From assembly GCA_015231885.1 (NCBI GenBank), contig JADGAT010000002.1:62001-126000 (forward strand): a DNA stretch of 64,000 nucleotides, read 5' to 3'. Below the pieces are notes generated by a model. The model did not search any database. It saw only the letters and a list, made by a program, of their open reading frames with translations, and was not told where the DNA came from. This DNA is from SAR324 cluster bacterium (GTDB lineage: Bacteria > SAR324 > NAC60-12). The position numbers and the translations under genes are program-made. Of the stretch, positions 44,847-53,887 are shown piece by piece; the first letter of the stretch is position 1, and the number at the start of each line of letters is the position of its first letter.

Positions 44847-47407
44847 TCAACCGCAATATGCTCACTGTCTTTTATTTCTCCTCGCAAAAGTGCTTTTCCA
44901 ATGGGAGTTTCCAATTCTTTTTGGATGGCCCTTTTGAGAGGACGTGCTCCATAAACCGGATCATATCCCAACTCTGCCAGAAAGGATTCCGCCTCATCAC
45001 TCAGGGACAGTTGAATTTGGCGATCATTCAGCCGATTTTGCAATCGTTTGAGCTGGATGGCAACAATTTGTTTGATGTGTTCACGTTCCAGCGGATGAAA
45101 TGTGACAATATCATCCACTCTATTCAAAAATTCGGGTCGAAAATGCCTGCGCAGTTCTTGGTCAAGAGCCAATTTTGCTGCAGTAAAGTCAAATGGTTTT
45201 TCTTCATTTGGCTGCTGTGAAATCAGATGGGTTCCTAAATTGGACGTCATGATGATTAAAGTGTTTTTGAAATCAACCGTTCTGCCCTGAGAATCAGTCA
45301 AACGTCCATCATCCAGCAGCTGCAACAAAATATTAAAAACATCATGATGAGCTTTTTCGATTTCATCAAAAAGGACCACACAATAGGGACGACGTCGGAC
45401 TGATTCCGTCAACTGTCCTCCTTCTTCATATCCCACATATCCAGGAGGTGCGCCAATCAAACGGGCAACAGAATGTTTTTCCATGTATTCCGACATGTCA
45501 ATCCGAATCATATTTTGCTCGTCATCAAACAAAAACTCAGCCAGGGCTCTGGCTAATTCGGTCTTTCCTACTCCTGTCGAACCTAAAAAAATAAAACTGC
45601 CAATGGGGCGATTGGGGTCCTTTATTCCAGAACGAGCACGGATTACGGCATCGGACACTGTTTCAATGGCCTCATCCTGACCAACAACACGCTCGTGTAA
45701 ATGTTCGTTCAATCTCAATAGTTTTTCCGATTCTCCTTCTATCATTTTTTGTACAGGAATACCTGTCCAGTGAGCAACAATTCCTGCAATATCCTGAGAA
45801 TCGACTTCTTCTTTCAATAGACGCTGACTATCTGAATGTTCCTGAGCATGCAGCTCTTTCAATTGATTTTCCAAGGCGGGCAGTTCCCCATATTCCAATT
45901 GAGCCGCTTTCTCCAGGTCATAATTTCGTTTTGCCTGCTCAATCACCACTCGGGTGTGCTCAATTTTTTGTTTTACTGTTCTCAATTCATGAATACCGTC
46001 TTTTTCTTTTTGCCATTGCAGAGTCATGGTATCCAAGTGGTTTTTTAGTTCAGCAATTTCCTTGGATATATGCTCCAGACGTTTTTCAGAAGCCGCATCG
46101 CTCTCTTTTTTCAAGGCCTCTTTTTCAATTTCAAGCTGCAGAACACGACGAGATATCTCATCCATTTCTTTGGGCATGGAGTCGATTTCGACCCTCAGTT
46201 TTGCGGCAGCCTCATCAATTAGGTCAATGGCTTTGTCAGGAAGAAAACGATCATTGATGTAACGATGCGATAACGATGCTGCTGAAATCAAGGCACTGTC
46301 CTTAATGCGCACGCCATGATGGATTTCGTAGCGCTCTTTCAATCCTCTTAAAATAGAAATGGTATCAGCAACATCGGGTTCTCTGACGAGTACCTGTTGA
46401 AAACGACGCTCCAAAGCAGGATCTTTTTCAATATATTTTTTGTATTCATCTAATGTGGTAGCGCCGATGCAATGCAGTTCCCCACGCGCCAGCATCGGTT
46501 TCAATAAGTTTCCGGCATCCATCGCCCCTTCTGCTTTTCCTGCACCAACTACGGTGTGAAGTTCGTCAATAAACAGAATGATGGTTCCGTCTGAATTCTG
46601 AACTTCCTGTAAGACAGCTTTCAGCCGTTCTTCAAATTCACCTCGGAATTTTGCTCCTGCAATCAATGCTCCCATATCCAGTGTGATTACCCTTTTATCT
46701 CGCAAACTATCGGGAATGTCTCCTCTGGCAATGCGTTGACCCAGCCCTTCAACAATAGCAGTTTTTCCTACTCCAGGCTCTCCAATCAAAACCGGATTGT
46801 TTTTGGTGCGTCGTGAAAGCACTTGGATTATACGTCGGATTTCATCATCTCGCCCAATGACAGGGTCCAGCTTTCCATCAATAGCCATTTGCGTCAAGTC
46901 CCTGCCATACTTTTCCAAAGGTTGATAGGTGGACTCAGGGTTGGTCGACGTCACTCTCTGACTGCCCCGTACTTCTTGAATGATTTGCAAAAGACGTTTG
47001 CGAGAGACACCCTTTTGTGTTAAATAATCACTTGCCGGGTCGCGAGTTCCACCATCCGTTAAACCCAATAAGAGATGCTCAACACTGATGTAATCATCTC
47101 GTAATTTTTTTGCTTCATCTTCTGCCCTGACCATCACTTGCCCCAGTGATCCACTGGCATACATTTGATTGGCCGAGTCCCCTGTCACCACCGGAAGCCG
47201 CTCCATGAGTTTTCTGATGTCTGCCTGCACCATGGAAAGATCCAGGCCCATCTTCTCTAAAATTTTGGGAATAAATCCCGATTCCTGTACAAGTAACGCA
47301 TGCAGGAGATGCAAGGGAGAAATTTCAGTGTTTTTTTGACGAATTGCGGCAGCATTGGCCGACTCTACAGCCTCAAGGGCCTTTTCTGTGAACTTTTGCG
47401 GATTCAT
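44807..47407 (-). CDS. clpB: ATP-dependent disaggregase ClpB
   Basis: 866 residues, full length. An N-terminal Clp domain (1-150) precedes two AAA+ modules with Walker A GEPGVGKT (209-216) and GSTGVGKT (near 608), joined by a long coiled-coil middle domain (about 400-525) that separates ClpB from ClpC. ClpB works with DnaK to resolve aggregated proteins. GAGGAG is the ribosome site, and a perfect CIRCE operator lies 35 bases before the start, so HrcA should repress it. Confidence 0.98.
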   Translation of the reverse strand: MNPQKFTEKALEAVESANAAAIRQKNTEISPLHLLHALLVQESGFIPKILEKMGLDLSMVQADIRKLMERLPVVTGDSANQMYASGSLGQVMVRAEDEAKKLRDDYISVEHLLLGLTDGGTRDPASDYLTQKGVSRKRLLQIIQEVRGSQRVTSTNPESTYQPLEKYGRDLTQMAIDGKLDPVIGRDDEIRRIIQVLSRRTKNNPVLIGEPGVGKTAIVEGLGQRIARGDIPDSLRDKRVITLDMGALIAGAKFRGEFEERLKAVLQEVQNSDGTIILFIDELHTVVGAGKAEGAMDAGNLLKPMLARGELHCIGATTLDEYKKYIEKDPALERRFQQVLVREPDVADTISILRGLKERYEIHHGVRIKDSALISAASLSHRYINDRFLPDKAIDLIDEAAAKLRVEIDSMPKEMDEISRRVLQLEIEKEALKKESDAASEKRLEHISKEIAELKNHLDTMTLQWQKEKDGIHELRTVKQKIEHTRVVIEQAKRNYDLEKAAQLEYGELPALENQLKELHAQEHSDSQRLLKEEVDSQDIAGIVAHWTGIPVQKMIEGESEKLLRLNEHLHERVVGQDEAIETVSDAVIRARSGIKDPNRPIGSFIFLGSTGVGKTELARALAEFLFDDEQNMIRIDMSEYMEKHSVARLIGAPPGYVGYEEGGQLTESVRRRPYCVVLFDEIEKAHHDVFNILLQLLDDGRLTDSQGRTVDFKNTLIIMTSNLGTHLISQQPNEEKPFDFTAAKLALDQELRRHFRPEFLNRVDDIVTFHPLEREHIKQIVAIQLKRLQNRLNDRQIQLSLSDEAESFLAELGYDPVYGARPLKRAIQKELETPIGKALLRGEIKDSEHIAVEVKDNGLQFTPRD

Positions 47408-47442
47408 GGGTCTCTCCTCGGGTTTCTAGATTAAAAATAATG

Positions 47443-47469
47443 TTAGCACTCATTTTAATAGAGTGCTAA
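47443..47469. promoter_or_regulatory. CIRCE operator (HrcA binding site)
   Basis: TTAGCACTC (47443-47451), nine bases, then GAGTGCTAA (47461-47469): the exact consensus of CIRCE. It lies 35 bases before the clpB start codon in the minus-strand leader. HrcA binds this element and represses heat-shock genes, classically groESL and dnaK; control of clpB by it is reported in some bacteria. It is also about 200 bases upstream of the divergent nnr gene, which is probably not controlled by it. Confidence 0.95.
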
Positions 47470-47667
47470 TAATAAATCAACATAAAAAAACTCTGAAAGA
47501 TCAATTTGTATTTGGTGATCCGTTTATATGAAAAATTGATCAGAGGAAGATGAAACTTGATTTTGGGAGCAGCATCCGATTAACTTTTGTGAGTGAGATG
47601 TATTGGTCAGTTAATGTTGGAGCATTCCTTATTTTGTTCTTCATCCTAAATTCAGGAGATTCGTATT

Positions 47668-49266
47668 ATGGAAAATTTGAATAGCACACAAACTTTAGAG
47701 ACATTCCATGATCTGGAGCGCTTATGCACTTCGTCAGAGATGCAGGAGATGGATGGGCGTGCGATTGAAGACATTGGTATTCCAGGAATGGTGTTGATGG
47801 AAAATGCAGCCCGCAGTGTAGCAGATTGGCTGGAAGAGCATTATCTTTCAGAAAATTCTGATGCAGTGGTTGTTGTTTGCAGTGGGAAGGGAAATAATGG
47901 CGGTGATGGATATGCGATTGCACGGATGTTGAAAAACAGGGGATTCTTTGTAGAATTGATAGAAACAGGCGAGCCGGGTACTGATGATGCTAAAACCAAC
48001 CAAGTGCTTTGGCGGCATTTTGGACAAAGTATTGTTTATCCTTCAGGAGAAGCCAGTTTTCTACTAGAAGATGCCGATGTCATCATTGATGCCATTTTTG
48101 GTACAGGTTTGCAGAGAGAGATTGGGGGTTTATATCGAGATTGGATTGAAGAAATCAACCAAAATACAGATGCCGTCAAAATTGGAGTTGATATCCCTTC
48201 TGGTATTCATGCTGATCACGGGCAAGTGATGGGAATTGCTGTGCAATGTGAGCACACCATTACGTTTCAGGTTGGAAAACAAGGGTGTCACCAATACCCG
48301 GGAACTCAGTATACCGGAGAGTTGGTTGTTGTTGATATTTCAATTCCTCCCTATTGGGGTGATCAGGCCAACCCTACTTATTTAGTGACCAGGAACTTTA
48401 TTCAGGAGAGATTGCCAGGAAAGAATCCTGCTGCGCATAAAGGAACATATGGGCATTTGCTCACGATCTGTGGATCATCTGGAATGGGAGGGGCTGCTTT
48501 ATTGGCTTCTTATGCTGCAATTAAAAATGGAAGCGGCCTTGTCTCAGCATGTGTACCATTGTCATTGCGTGATGCTTTTTTAGGGCAGTGCCCGGAGTTG
48601 ATGACACTTTCTCCCGCTGCAGAATCTCATCACCACTTTACGATGGCACATACATCGTTTGTAGAAGCCGAAATTAAAAAACGGGATGCGGTGGTCCTGG
48701 GATGCGGAATTGGCCAAACTGAAGAAACTAAAAAATTTGTAGAATATCTGGTGCCATCCATTTATCAGCCTCTGCTGATCGATGCTGACGGATTAAATAA
48801 TATTACAGCGGAGCATTTAAAATTGCGTTCAGCAAACGAGGCACTGGGCGCTACAGTGATCACTCCTCATCCTAAAGAACTGTCCCGTCTGTCTGGTTTG
48901 AGCACAGCAGAAATACAGAAAAATCGGATTCACGTCACAAGGGAATTGGCATGCAAATGGAGTGTTGTGTTATTATTAAAAGGGGCCCGTACCGTGATAG
49001 GGGATCCCGAGGGACGAATTTTTGTTATCCCCACTGGAAACGAGGGAATGGCCACTGGAGGCTCTGGAGATGTGTTGAGTGGCATTATAGGCAGTTTTTT
49101 GGCACAGGAGTACGATCCACTTCTCGCGGCAGTGATAGGAGCCTATATACATGGATTGTCTGGTGATTGTCTTCAGGGGGCTTTGGCCTCCTGCTACTTG
49201 AGTGCATTAGATCTGATTCATGGTTTAAACGATGCTCGGTTGATTCTTGATAAAGATCCTGAGTGA
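47668..49266 (+). CDS. nnr: Bifunctional NAD(P)HX epimerase / dehydratase
   Basis: 532 residues. The N-terminal epimerase (about 1-225) has GMVLMENAARSVADW and VCSGKGNNGGDGYAIAR. The C-terminal ADP/ATP-dependent dehydratase, a ribokinase-like fold, has GSSGMGGAALLASYAAIKNG, TPHPKELSRL and the catalytic GGSGDVLSG. It repairs hydrated NADH and NADPH in the cytoplasm. The gene is divergent to clpB, a position that may reflect a shared stress role, though no CIRCE-like site faces it. Confidence 0.95.
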   Translation: MENLNSTQTLETFHDLERLCTSSEMQEMDGRAIEDIGIPGMVLMENAARSVADWLEEHYLSENSDAVVVVCSGKGNNGGDGYAIARMLKNRGFFVELIETGEPGTDDAKTNQVLWRHFGQSIVYPSGEASFLLEDADVIIDAIFGTGLQREIGGLYRDWIEEINQNTDAVKIGVDIPSGIHADHGQVMGIAVQCEHTITFQVGKQGCHQYPGTQYTGELVVVDISIPPYWGDQANPTYLVTRNFIQERLPGKNPAAHKGTYGHLLTICGSSGMGGAALLASYAAIKNGSGLVSACVPLSLRDAFLGQCPELMTLSPAAESHHHFTMAHTSFVEAEIKKRDAVVLGCGIGQTEETKKFVEYLVPSIYQPLLIDADGLNNITAEHLKLRSANEALGATVITPHPKELSRLSGLSTAEIQKNRIHVTRELACKWSVVLLLKGARTVIGDPEGRIFVIPTGNEGMATGGSGDVLSGIIGSFLAQEYDPLLAAVIGAYIHGLSGDCLQGALASCYLSALDLIHGLNDARLILDKDPE

Positions 49267-49268
49267 GA

Positions 49269-49655
49269 CTACAGATGCTTGCGGCTGCAATTGGAACCCT
49301 CGTTTGTCCCGAGTATGCAAGGATAATTTTTTAGACGGGCACCACAGGGAAATTCTTCTCCTGCGGGAAGATCCGTTTCAATTGGTAAAATCACGCGATT
49401 GCCATCGTTAAAAAAAGCCAGAATCTGGTTTTCCAAGACAATGAACCTGGAAATTGAAGAAAGCCTAGAGTTGACAGTGAAAGCGGCATACTCCGGGTTA
49501 TAGACTTGATTGCAGATCAAACTGGCTTCCTGCTCATCTTGGGTGGGGTACACCCAGGATCGAGTTGGTGTAGAACAGCCAAACCCTATAGCATGCGCGA
49601 TCCATAGAAGCAGGAGAACGATCCAATTCTTTCGACAAAAACGCTGTGTGCTCAT
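49269..49655 (-). CDS. Small predicted lipoprotein
   Basis: 128 residues. A basic start and hydrophobic segment (11-26) end in GFGC (residue 27), a plausible lipobox. The mature part is short and has five more cysteines and no known domain. It starts 7 bases after the REC-SpoIIE phosphatase gene and converges with nnr, 2 bases apart. I do not recognise the family. Confidence 0.65.
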   Translation of the reverse strand: MSTQRFCRKNWIVLLLLWIAHAIGFGCSTPTRSWVYPTQDEQEASLICNQVYNPEYAAFTVNSRLSSISRFIVLENQILAFFNDGNRVILPIETDLPAGEEFPCGARLKNYPCILGTNEGSNCSRKHL

Positions 49656-49662
49656 TGATGCT

Positions 49663-50970
49663 CTACAGAGGCTGTGTGATATCTAATCCAACCAGGGTGA
49701 TATCGTCTTTAAAATGGTTGGTGTCTGAGTAGCTTAAGACATAACTGTATAGTGCTTCCAGCAGATCCGTCAGCGAAAGTTGGTGGTTTTCTTTCAAGAA
49801 TGAAATCATGGATTCTTTTCCAAAAATTTTCCCATTGGCATTTCTTGCTTCCAGAATCCCATCGGTATAGAGAAGAATGCGATCGCCTGGATTCAATTGC
49901 ACAAAATCAGATTCATATCCTTTTTTCTTTGTTAAAAAAGCTCCCAGTGGAGGTCCTCCCAAAGTCAGTTTGGTAATCTCCTGAGTTTCTGCCCGAACAA
50001 TATAACCAGCCGGACTGCCACAGCATATATATTCCAGGTGTTGGCTTTTTGTGTCATAAATACAATAAAATGCAGATGCAAATCGTGATCCTGGGGTGCT
50101 TGCATGAAGTAAAGCGTCAACTTGATCTATCAAAGCCGTCATTTCTCCATGTTCATAGGCAAATGTCTTGAACAGTGCTGCAACCATAAAAGAAATGAGT
50201 GCAGACGAAATATCGTGACCCGTCACATCTACAAGCAGGATACCAATTTTATTATTTTTGAGTTCATAGATATCATAAAAATCCCCGCCTATTTGCTGCA
50301 CAGGTTTATATTTTGCCGCTATTTCTAAGCCTGGAAATTCAAGATTTTTTCTAGGCAATAGGGTCCTTTGTGTTTTTTGAGCCTGCTCCAAATCATAAAT
50401 CATTTGCTGATTCAAGTTTTGAAGGGACTGGTATGCCTCTTCAAGTTGCAGCTTTGCCAGGTCGAGTTCTGCAGTCCTTCTGTTTAAATCCTGGTTGAGT
50501 GCTTGTTGAGTATTAAATGCTTGCTCCAATTCTGTAGATTTTTCAATAACCTTTTGCTTTTGTTGATACATTTCGATAAAAACATTGACTTTGCTTCTTA
50601 GGATTCCAGGGTGGATGGGTTTAAAAAGGTAATCCACTGCTCCTGTTTTGTATCCAAGGAAAATATGCTGTTCTGTCATGCTGTAAGCGGTTACAAAGAT
50701 GATAGGCAGGTGTTTACCATCTTCTGTATCTCGGATCAAAGCAGCGGTTTCAAAACCGTCCATGTCTGGCATTTGAACATCGAGAAGTACCAAGCAGAAT
50801 TCGTGCTCCTTCAACATTTTTAGTGCGGCTCTACCAGAACTGGCTTTCACAAAAACTCGATTGGGTTGCCGCAGCATAGTTTCCAGCAGAAACATGTTAT
50901 CGGGTTGGTCATCTACCAGTAAAATGTTAACGGCACTAGATTCATTTATATTCATATTGCTCAAGTGCAT
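49663..50970 (-). CDS. Response regulator with SpoIIE-type phosphatase domain
   Basis: 435 residues. An N-terminal receiver (about 10-130; LLVDDQPDN, LLDVQMPDMDGF, K-P) is followed by a coiled coil (130-200) and a PP2C/SpoIIE domain with GGDFYDIYE, DVTGHDISSA, YTDGILEA and DDITLVG. The usual GHG is GHD here, keeping the metal Asp but not the Gly. This is the RsbU-like output of two-component systems, acting on STAS proteins. The start may also be at M6 (50955). No kinase lies next to it. Confidence 0.9.
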   Translation of the reverse strand: MHLSNMNINESSAVNILLVDDQPDNMFLLETMLRQPNRVFVKASSGRAALKMLKEHEFCLVLLDVQMPDMDGFETAALIRDTEDGKHLPIIFVTAYSMTEQHIFLGYKTGAVDYLFKPIHPGILRSKVNVFIEMYQQKQKVIEKSTELEQAFNTQQALNQDLNRRTAELDLAKLQLEEAYQSLQNLNQQMIYDLEQAQKTQRTLLPRKNLEFPGLEIAAKYKPVQQIGGDFYDIYELKNNKIGILLVDVTGHDISSALISFMVAALFKTFAYEHGEMTALIDQVDALLHASTPGSRFASAFYCIYDTKSQHLEYICCGSPAGYIVRAETQEITKLTLGGPPLGAFLTKKKGYESDFVQLNPGDRILLYTDGILEARNANGKIFGKESMISFLKENHQLSLTDLLEALYSYVLSYSDTNHFKDDITLVGLDITQPL

Positions 50971-51053
50971 TGAGTTTTGGTATCAACAAACAAGATAGTG
51001 TGTTATTACATAGATTACTAAGATTATATTGAGATGTCGATGGTTTTCTTTTT

Positions 51054-51212
51054 AAGGAAGGGTAAAATAATAATATGCGAAAGTTACGCAGGGTTTTCAT
51101 CGAGATTCAAGGCGTTTTATCGGGCGTATAGCAAGCTATGTAACCGGTAACGCAACGCAGAAAATCGTTGAAAAGCCAAGTACATTTGCTAAGTTATTGC
51201 TTGAGCATTCCT
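51054..51212 (+). repeat. Dispersed 160-bp palindromic repeat, copy 2
   Basis: Opposite orientation to copies 1 and 3. The long arms pair best in this copy: from TTTTCATCGAGATTC through the central TATAGC-AA-GCTATG to GAAAATCGTTGAAAA. The 23 bases starting GGGTTTTCATCGAGATTC are the most conserved part of the element. It ends 25 bases before the first CNNM/CorC gene, in the 266-bp gap after the divergent REC-SpoIIE gene, so it may carry or influence promoters of both. Confidence 0.88.
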
Positions 51213-51236
51213 AACATATAAAATTTAGAAATAATA

Positions 51237-52565
51237 ATGAATATGGAGTTTGAGTGGTCCGTTCTACTCAGGATTATTGCGCTGGGAGCCTTGATTGTGT
51301 GTTCCGGCTTTTTTTCCGGATCAGAAACCGCTTTGTTTTCTCTGAGCAAATTGCAGCTGCAAAAGATCAGGGAAGATAGAACCAAACGGGGAAATATAGT
51401 GTTGCTGCTTTTATCCAAGCCCAAGCGGTTGTTGATTGCCATTTTGATGGGCAATGAATCGGTCAATATTTCCATTTCTGCCATCTCCACATCACTGGTA
51501 TTGCATTTTCTTGCAGACCAGTTCCAGTTTATGGATCCCAAATGGTTCAATATACTCCTTGTCGTTCCGTTTCTTTTATTATTTGGAGAAGTCATTCCGA
51601 AAACTCTCGCCATCCAGAATAATGAACGCCATGCCTTCAGGGTTTGCAATCTCCTAAGGACGTTTCAAAAAATGGTTTCTCCACTTGTCTGGGTCATCTT
51701 CAAGTTGACGGATTTGGTCGTTTTTTTAGTGGTTGGAGAAAGAACCAAAAAAGAACATCCGATCATGGAAGAAGAATTCATCACTCTGATCGAAGATAGT
51801 TCGGAAGCCGGGGTTATTGGAGAAAACGAAAAAAAATTAATACATCGCGTGTTTGAACTGGGCAACATGCCTGTTTCTAAAGTCATGACACCCCGCGGCA
51901 GTATTTTCTTCTTATCGGTGAATGTCCCTCTGAAAGAAGTGGTTGAAGAAGTCAGCACAAATCGCCATCGCATTATACCGGTTTATGAAGAAAATCGTGA
52001 TCGAATCGTTGGAATTTTACACCCTAAAAAATTGCTTGACCTGACTGAAGAAATGCTGGAAACAGGAAAAATTGGTTTGAGAGACCTGCTGGATCAGCCC
52101 GTTTTTATTCCTGAAATCAAACCGGTTTATGATTTATTCAAAGAATTCAAATCAAAAAAGAACCGCATTGCTATTGTACTCGATGAATTTGGCGGTGTGA
52201 TTGGTCTGGCCTCAATTTCTGATATTCTGGAAGAATTGTTTGGCCGAATTGATGAAATGCACAATTATGACCGGGATTCAGCTTATGAGAAGTTATCAGA
52301 CAATCGCTGGATGATCGATGCCAGTATTCCTATAGAAGAACTGGCTGTCATCACTAAAACACGTTTTTATCATGAAGAGTTTGAAACATTCGGAGGGTTT
52401 GTGTTTGGGTTATTTGGAAAACTCCCTGCTGTGGGAGATGTGATAACCTACAAACATCTCCGCTTGACAATCCGTGAGGTGGATTTGACGATTATTACTA
52501 AAATCGAAGTGGAGCGACTGAATAAACGAAAAGAAGAGCCAACTCCTCCTAAAACAGAGCAATAG
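51237..52565 (+). CDS. CNNM/CBS-domain transporter-like protein (HlyC/CorC family), copy 1
   Basis: 442 residues. An N-terminal DUF21/CNNM domain with four membrane segments (GFFSGSETALFSLSKL at about 24-39) is followed by two CBS domains (MTPRGSIFFL to DEFGG) and a C-terminal CorC_HlyC transporter-associated domain (GGFVFGLFGKLP). These proteins are linked to Mg2+ and Co2+ efflux or to membrane stress in bacteria. The next gene, 7 bases on, is a paralog. The promoter region contains the 160-bp repeat. Confidence 0.9.
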   Translation: MNMEFEWSVLLRIIALGALIVCSGFFSGSETALFSLSKLQLQKIREDRTKRGNIVLLLLSKPKRLLIAILMGNESVNISISAISTSLVLHFLADQFQFMDPKWFNILLVVPFLLLFGEVIPKTLAIQNNERHAFRVCNLLRTFQKMVSPLVWVIFKLTDLVVFLVVGERTKKEHPIMEEEFITLIEDSSEAGVIGENEKKLIHRVFELGNMPVSKVMTPRGSIFFLSVNVPLKEVVEEVSTNRHRIIPVYEENRDRIVGILHPKKLLDLTEEMLETGKIGLRDLLDQPVFIPEIKPVYDLFKEFKSKKNRIAIVLDEFGGVIGLASISDILEELFGRIDEMHNYDRDSAYEKLSDNRWMIDASIPIEELAVITKTRFYHEEFETFGGFVFGLFGKLPAVGDVITYKHLRLTIREVDLTIITKIEVERLNKRKEEPTPPKTEQ

Positions 52566-52572
52566 TAAACAT

Positions 52573-53868
52573 ATGGAATATTATTTAGCAACCGTGCTGA
52601 TTGTATTATTTTTTATTTTCCTCGAAGGATTTTTTTCTGGTACCGAAATCGGCTTGGTTTCTGCTGACAAGACCAGATTACGTTTTCAGGCGAAAAAAGG
52701 TTCTAAAGCCGCAGCCCTGATTATGAAGCTTTTTCAAAAGCCGGAATGGATTTTGGTCACGACGTTGACAGGAACCAATATTTCTATTGTCACTGCAACA
52801 ACCATTACTACGGCCGCAATGCTCCAAATATTCCCGAAATTTGGAGATTTAATTGCTGTACTGGTCTTGACGCCATGCTCCCTCTTTTTTGCAGAAATTG
52901 TTTCCAAAAGTATTTTTCAGCAAAAAGCAGATCAGCTGGCTACGAAGGTGATCTATCCGTTGTATTTTATTTCTTGGTTGCTGAGTCCATTTGTGTTTGT
53001 GATGGCAACCGTTTCCAAATGGGTCTCCCGCCTCGTTGGTGTGACAGCAGAGTTTGATAGTATTTTTGTAACAAAAGATGAGTTGAAGATGATCCTGGAG
53101 ATGGCTGGAGATGGAAGTGATGTACTTCAGCAAGAGCGAAATATTATCTACCGTTTGTTTGAGTTTTCTGAGATTTCTGCCAAAGAAATAATGCTTCCTC
53201 TCGTGGACACTTCTGCCGTGTCGACAACGGCAACGGTAGAAGAAGCGATTGATAATCTGAAGGAAACCGATTTACCGTGGGTGTTTGTGTATTCCAGCCG
53301 TATTGATCTGATCACCGGTTATATTGATTTTTTTGATCTGCTGAACATTAAACGGAATGATCCTATCACCACTTTAGTCAAACCAGTGCATTATATTCCC
53401 TCTCACAAAAAGATTCATCAACTGTTGACAGAAATGCAAGAAAAGAAAATCAACTTTTGTGTGATTGTTGATGAGTATGGCGGGGCAGAAGGCATCATCA
53501 CAATAGAAGATATTCTGGAAGAAGTCGTAGGAGATATTGCCAGTGAGCATGAAAAGAAACAGCCTTTATTAAAGTTTGTAGGAGAAAATAAGTACATAGT
53601 CCGTGGAAGAGTTGAAATTCATCAATTTGAAGAAGCTGTACCATTCGACTTACAATTCCCTGATGGTGACTATGCCACGGTTGGTGGATTTGTCCTGAGC
53701 CAGTTTGACAACATCCCCCTCCATGGCGATCAATTCAAATACAAAGGTTATCTCTTTCGGGTTGAAAAAGCAGATGAGCGTAGTGTGCTTGAGGTAAGTA
53801 TTACTAAATTATCGGCTAAGGAAGAACAACCTCTGGAAATAGAGGATGTGCAGGGGAAGATATTATGA
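52573..53868 (+). CDS. CNNM/CBS-domain transporter-like protein (HlyC/CorC family), copy 2
   Basis: 431 residues with the same order: CNNM membrane domain (GFFSGTEIGLVSADKTRL), CBS pair (IMLPLVDTSA to DEYGGAEGIITIEDI) and CorC_HlyC domain (VGGFVLSQFDNIP). The two copies agree moderately and were probably duplicated long ago. Tandem pairs may form heterodimers. It converges with the cytochrome gene, with 19 bases between. Confidence 0.9.
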   Translation: MEYYLATVLIVLFFIFLEGFFSGTEIGLVSADKTRLRFQAKKGSKAAALIMKLFQKPEWILVTTLTGTNISIVTATTITTAAMLQIFPKFGDLIAVLVLTPCSLFFAEIVSKSIFQQKADQLATKVIYPLYFISWLLSPFVFVMATVSKWVSRLVGVTAEFDSIFVTKDELKMILEMAGDGSDVLQQERNIIYRLFEFSEISAKEIMLPLVDTSAVSTTATVEEAIDNLKETDLPWVFVYSSRIDLITGYIDFFDLLNIKRNDPITTLVKPVHYIPSHKKIHQLLTEMQEKKINFCVIVDEYGGAEGIITIEDILEEVVGDIASEHEKKQPLLKFVGENKYIVRGRVEIHQFEEAVPFDLQFPDGDYATVGGFVLSQFDNIPLHGDQFKYKGYLFRVEKADERSVLEVSITKLSAKEEQPLEIEDVQGKIL

Positions 53869-53887
53869 GAACCGCTTGCTTTTTGCG

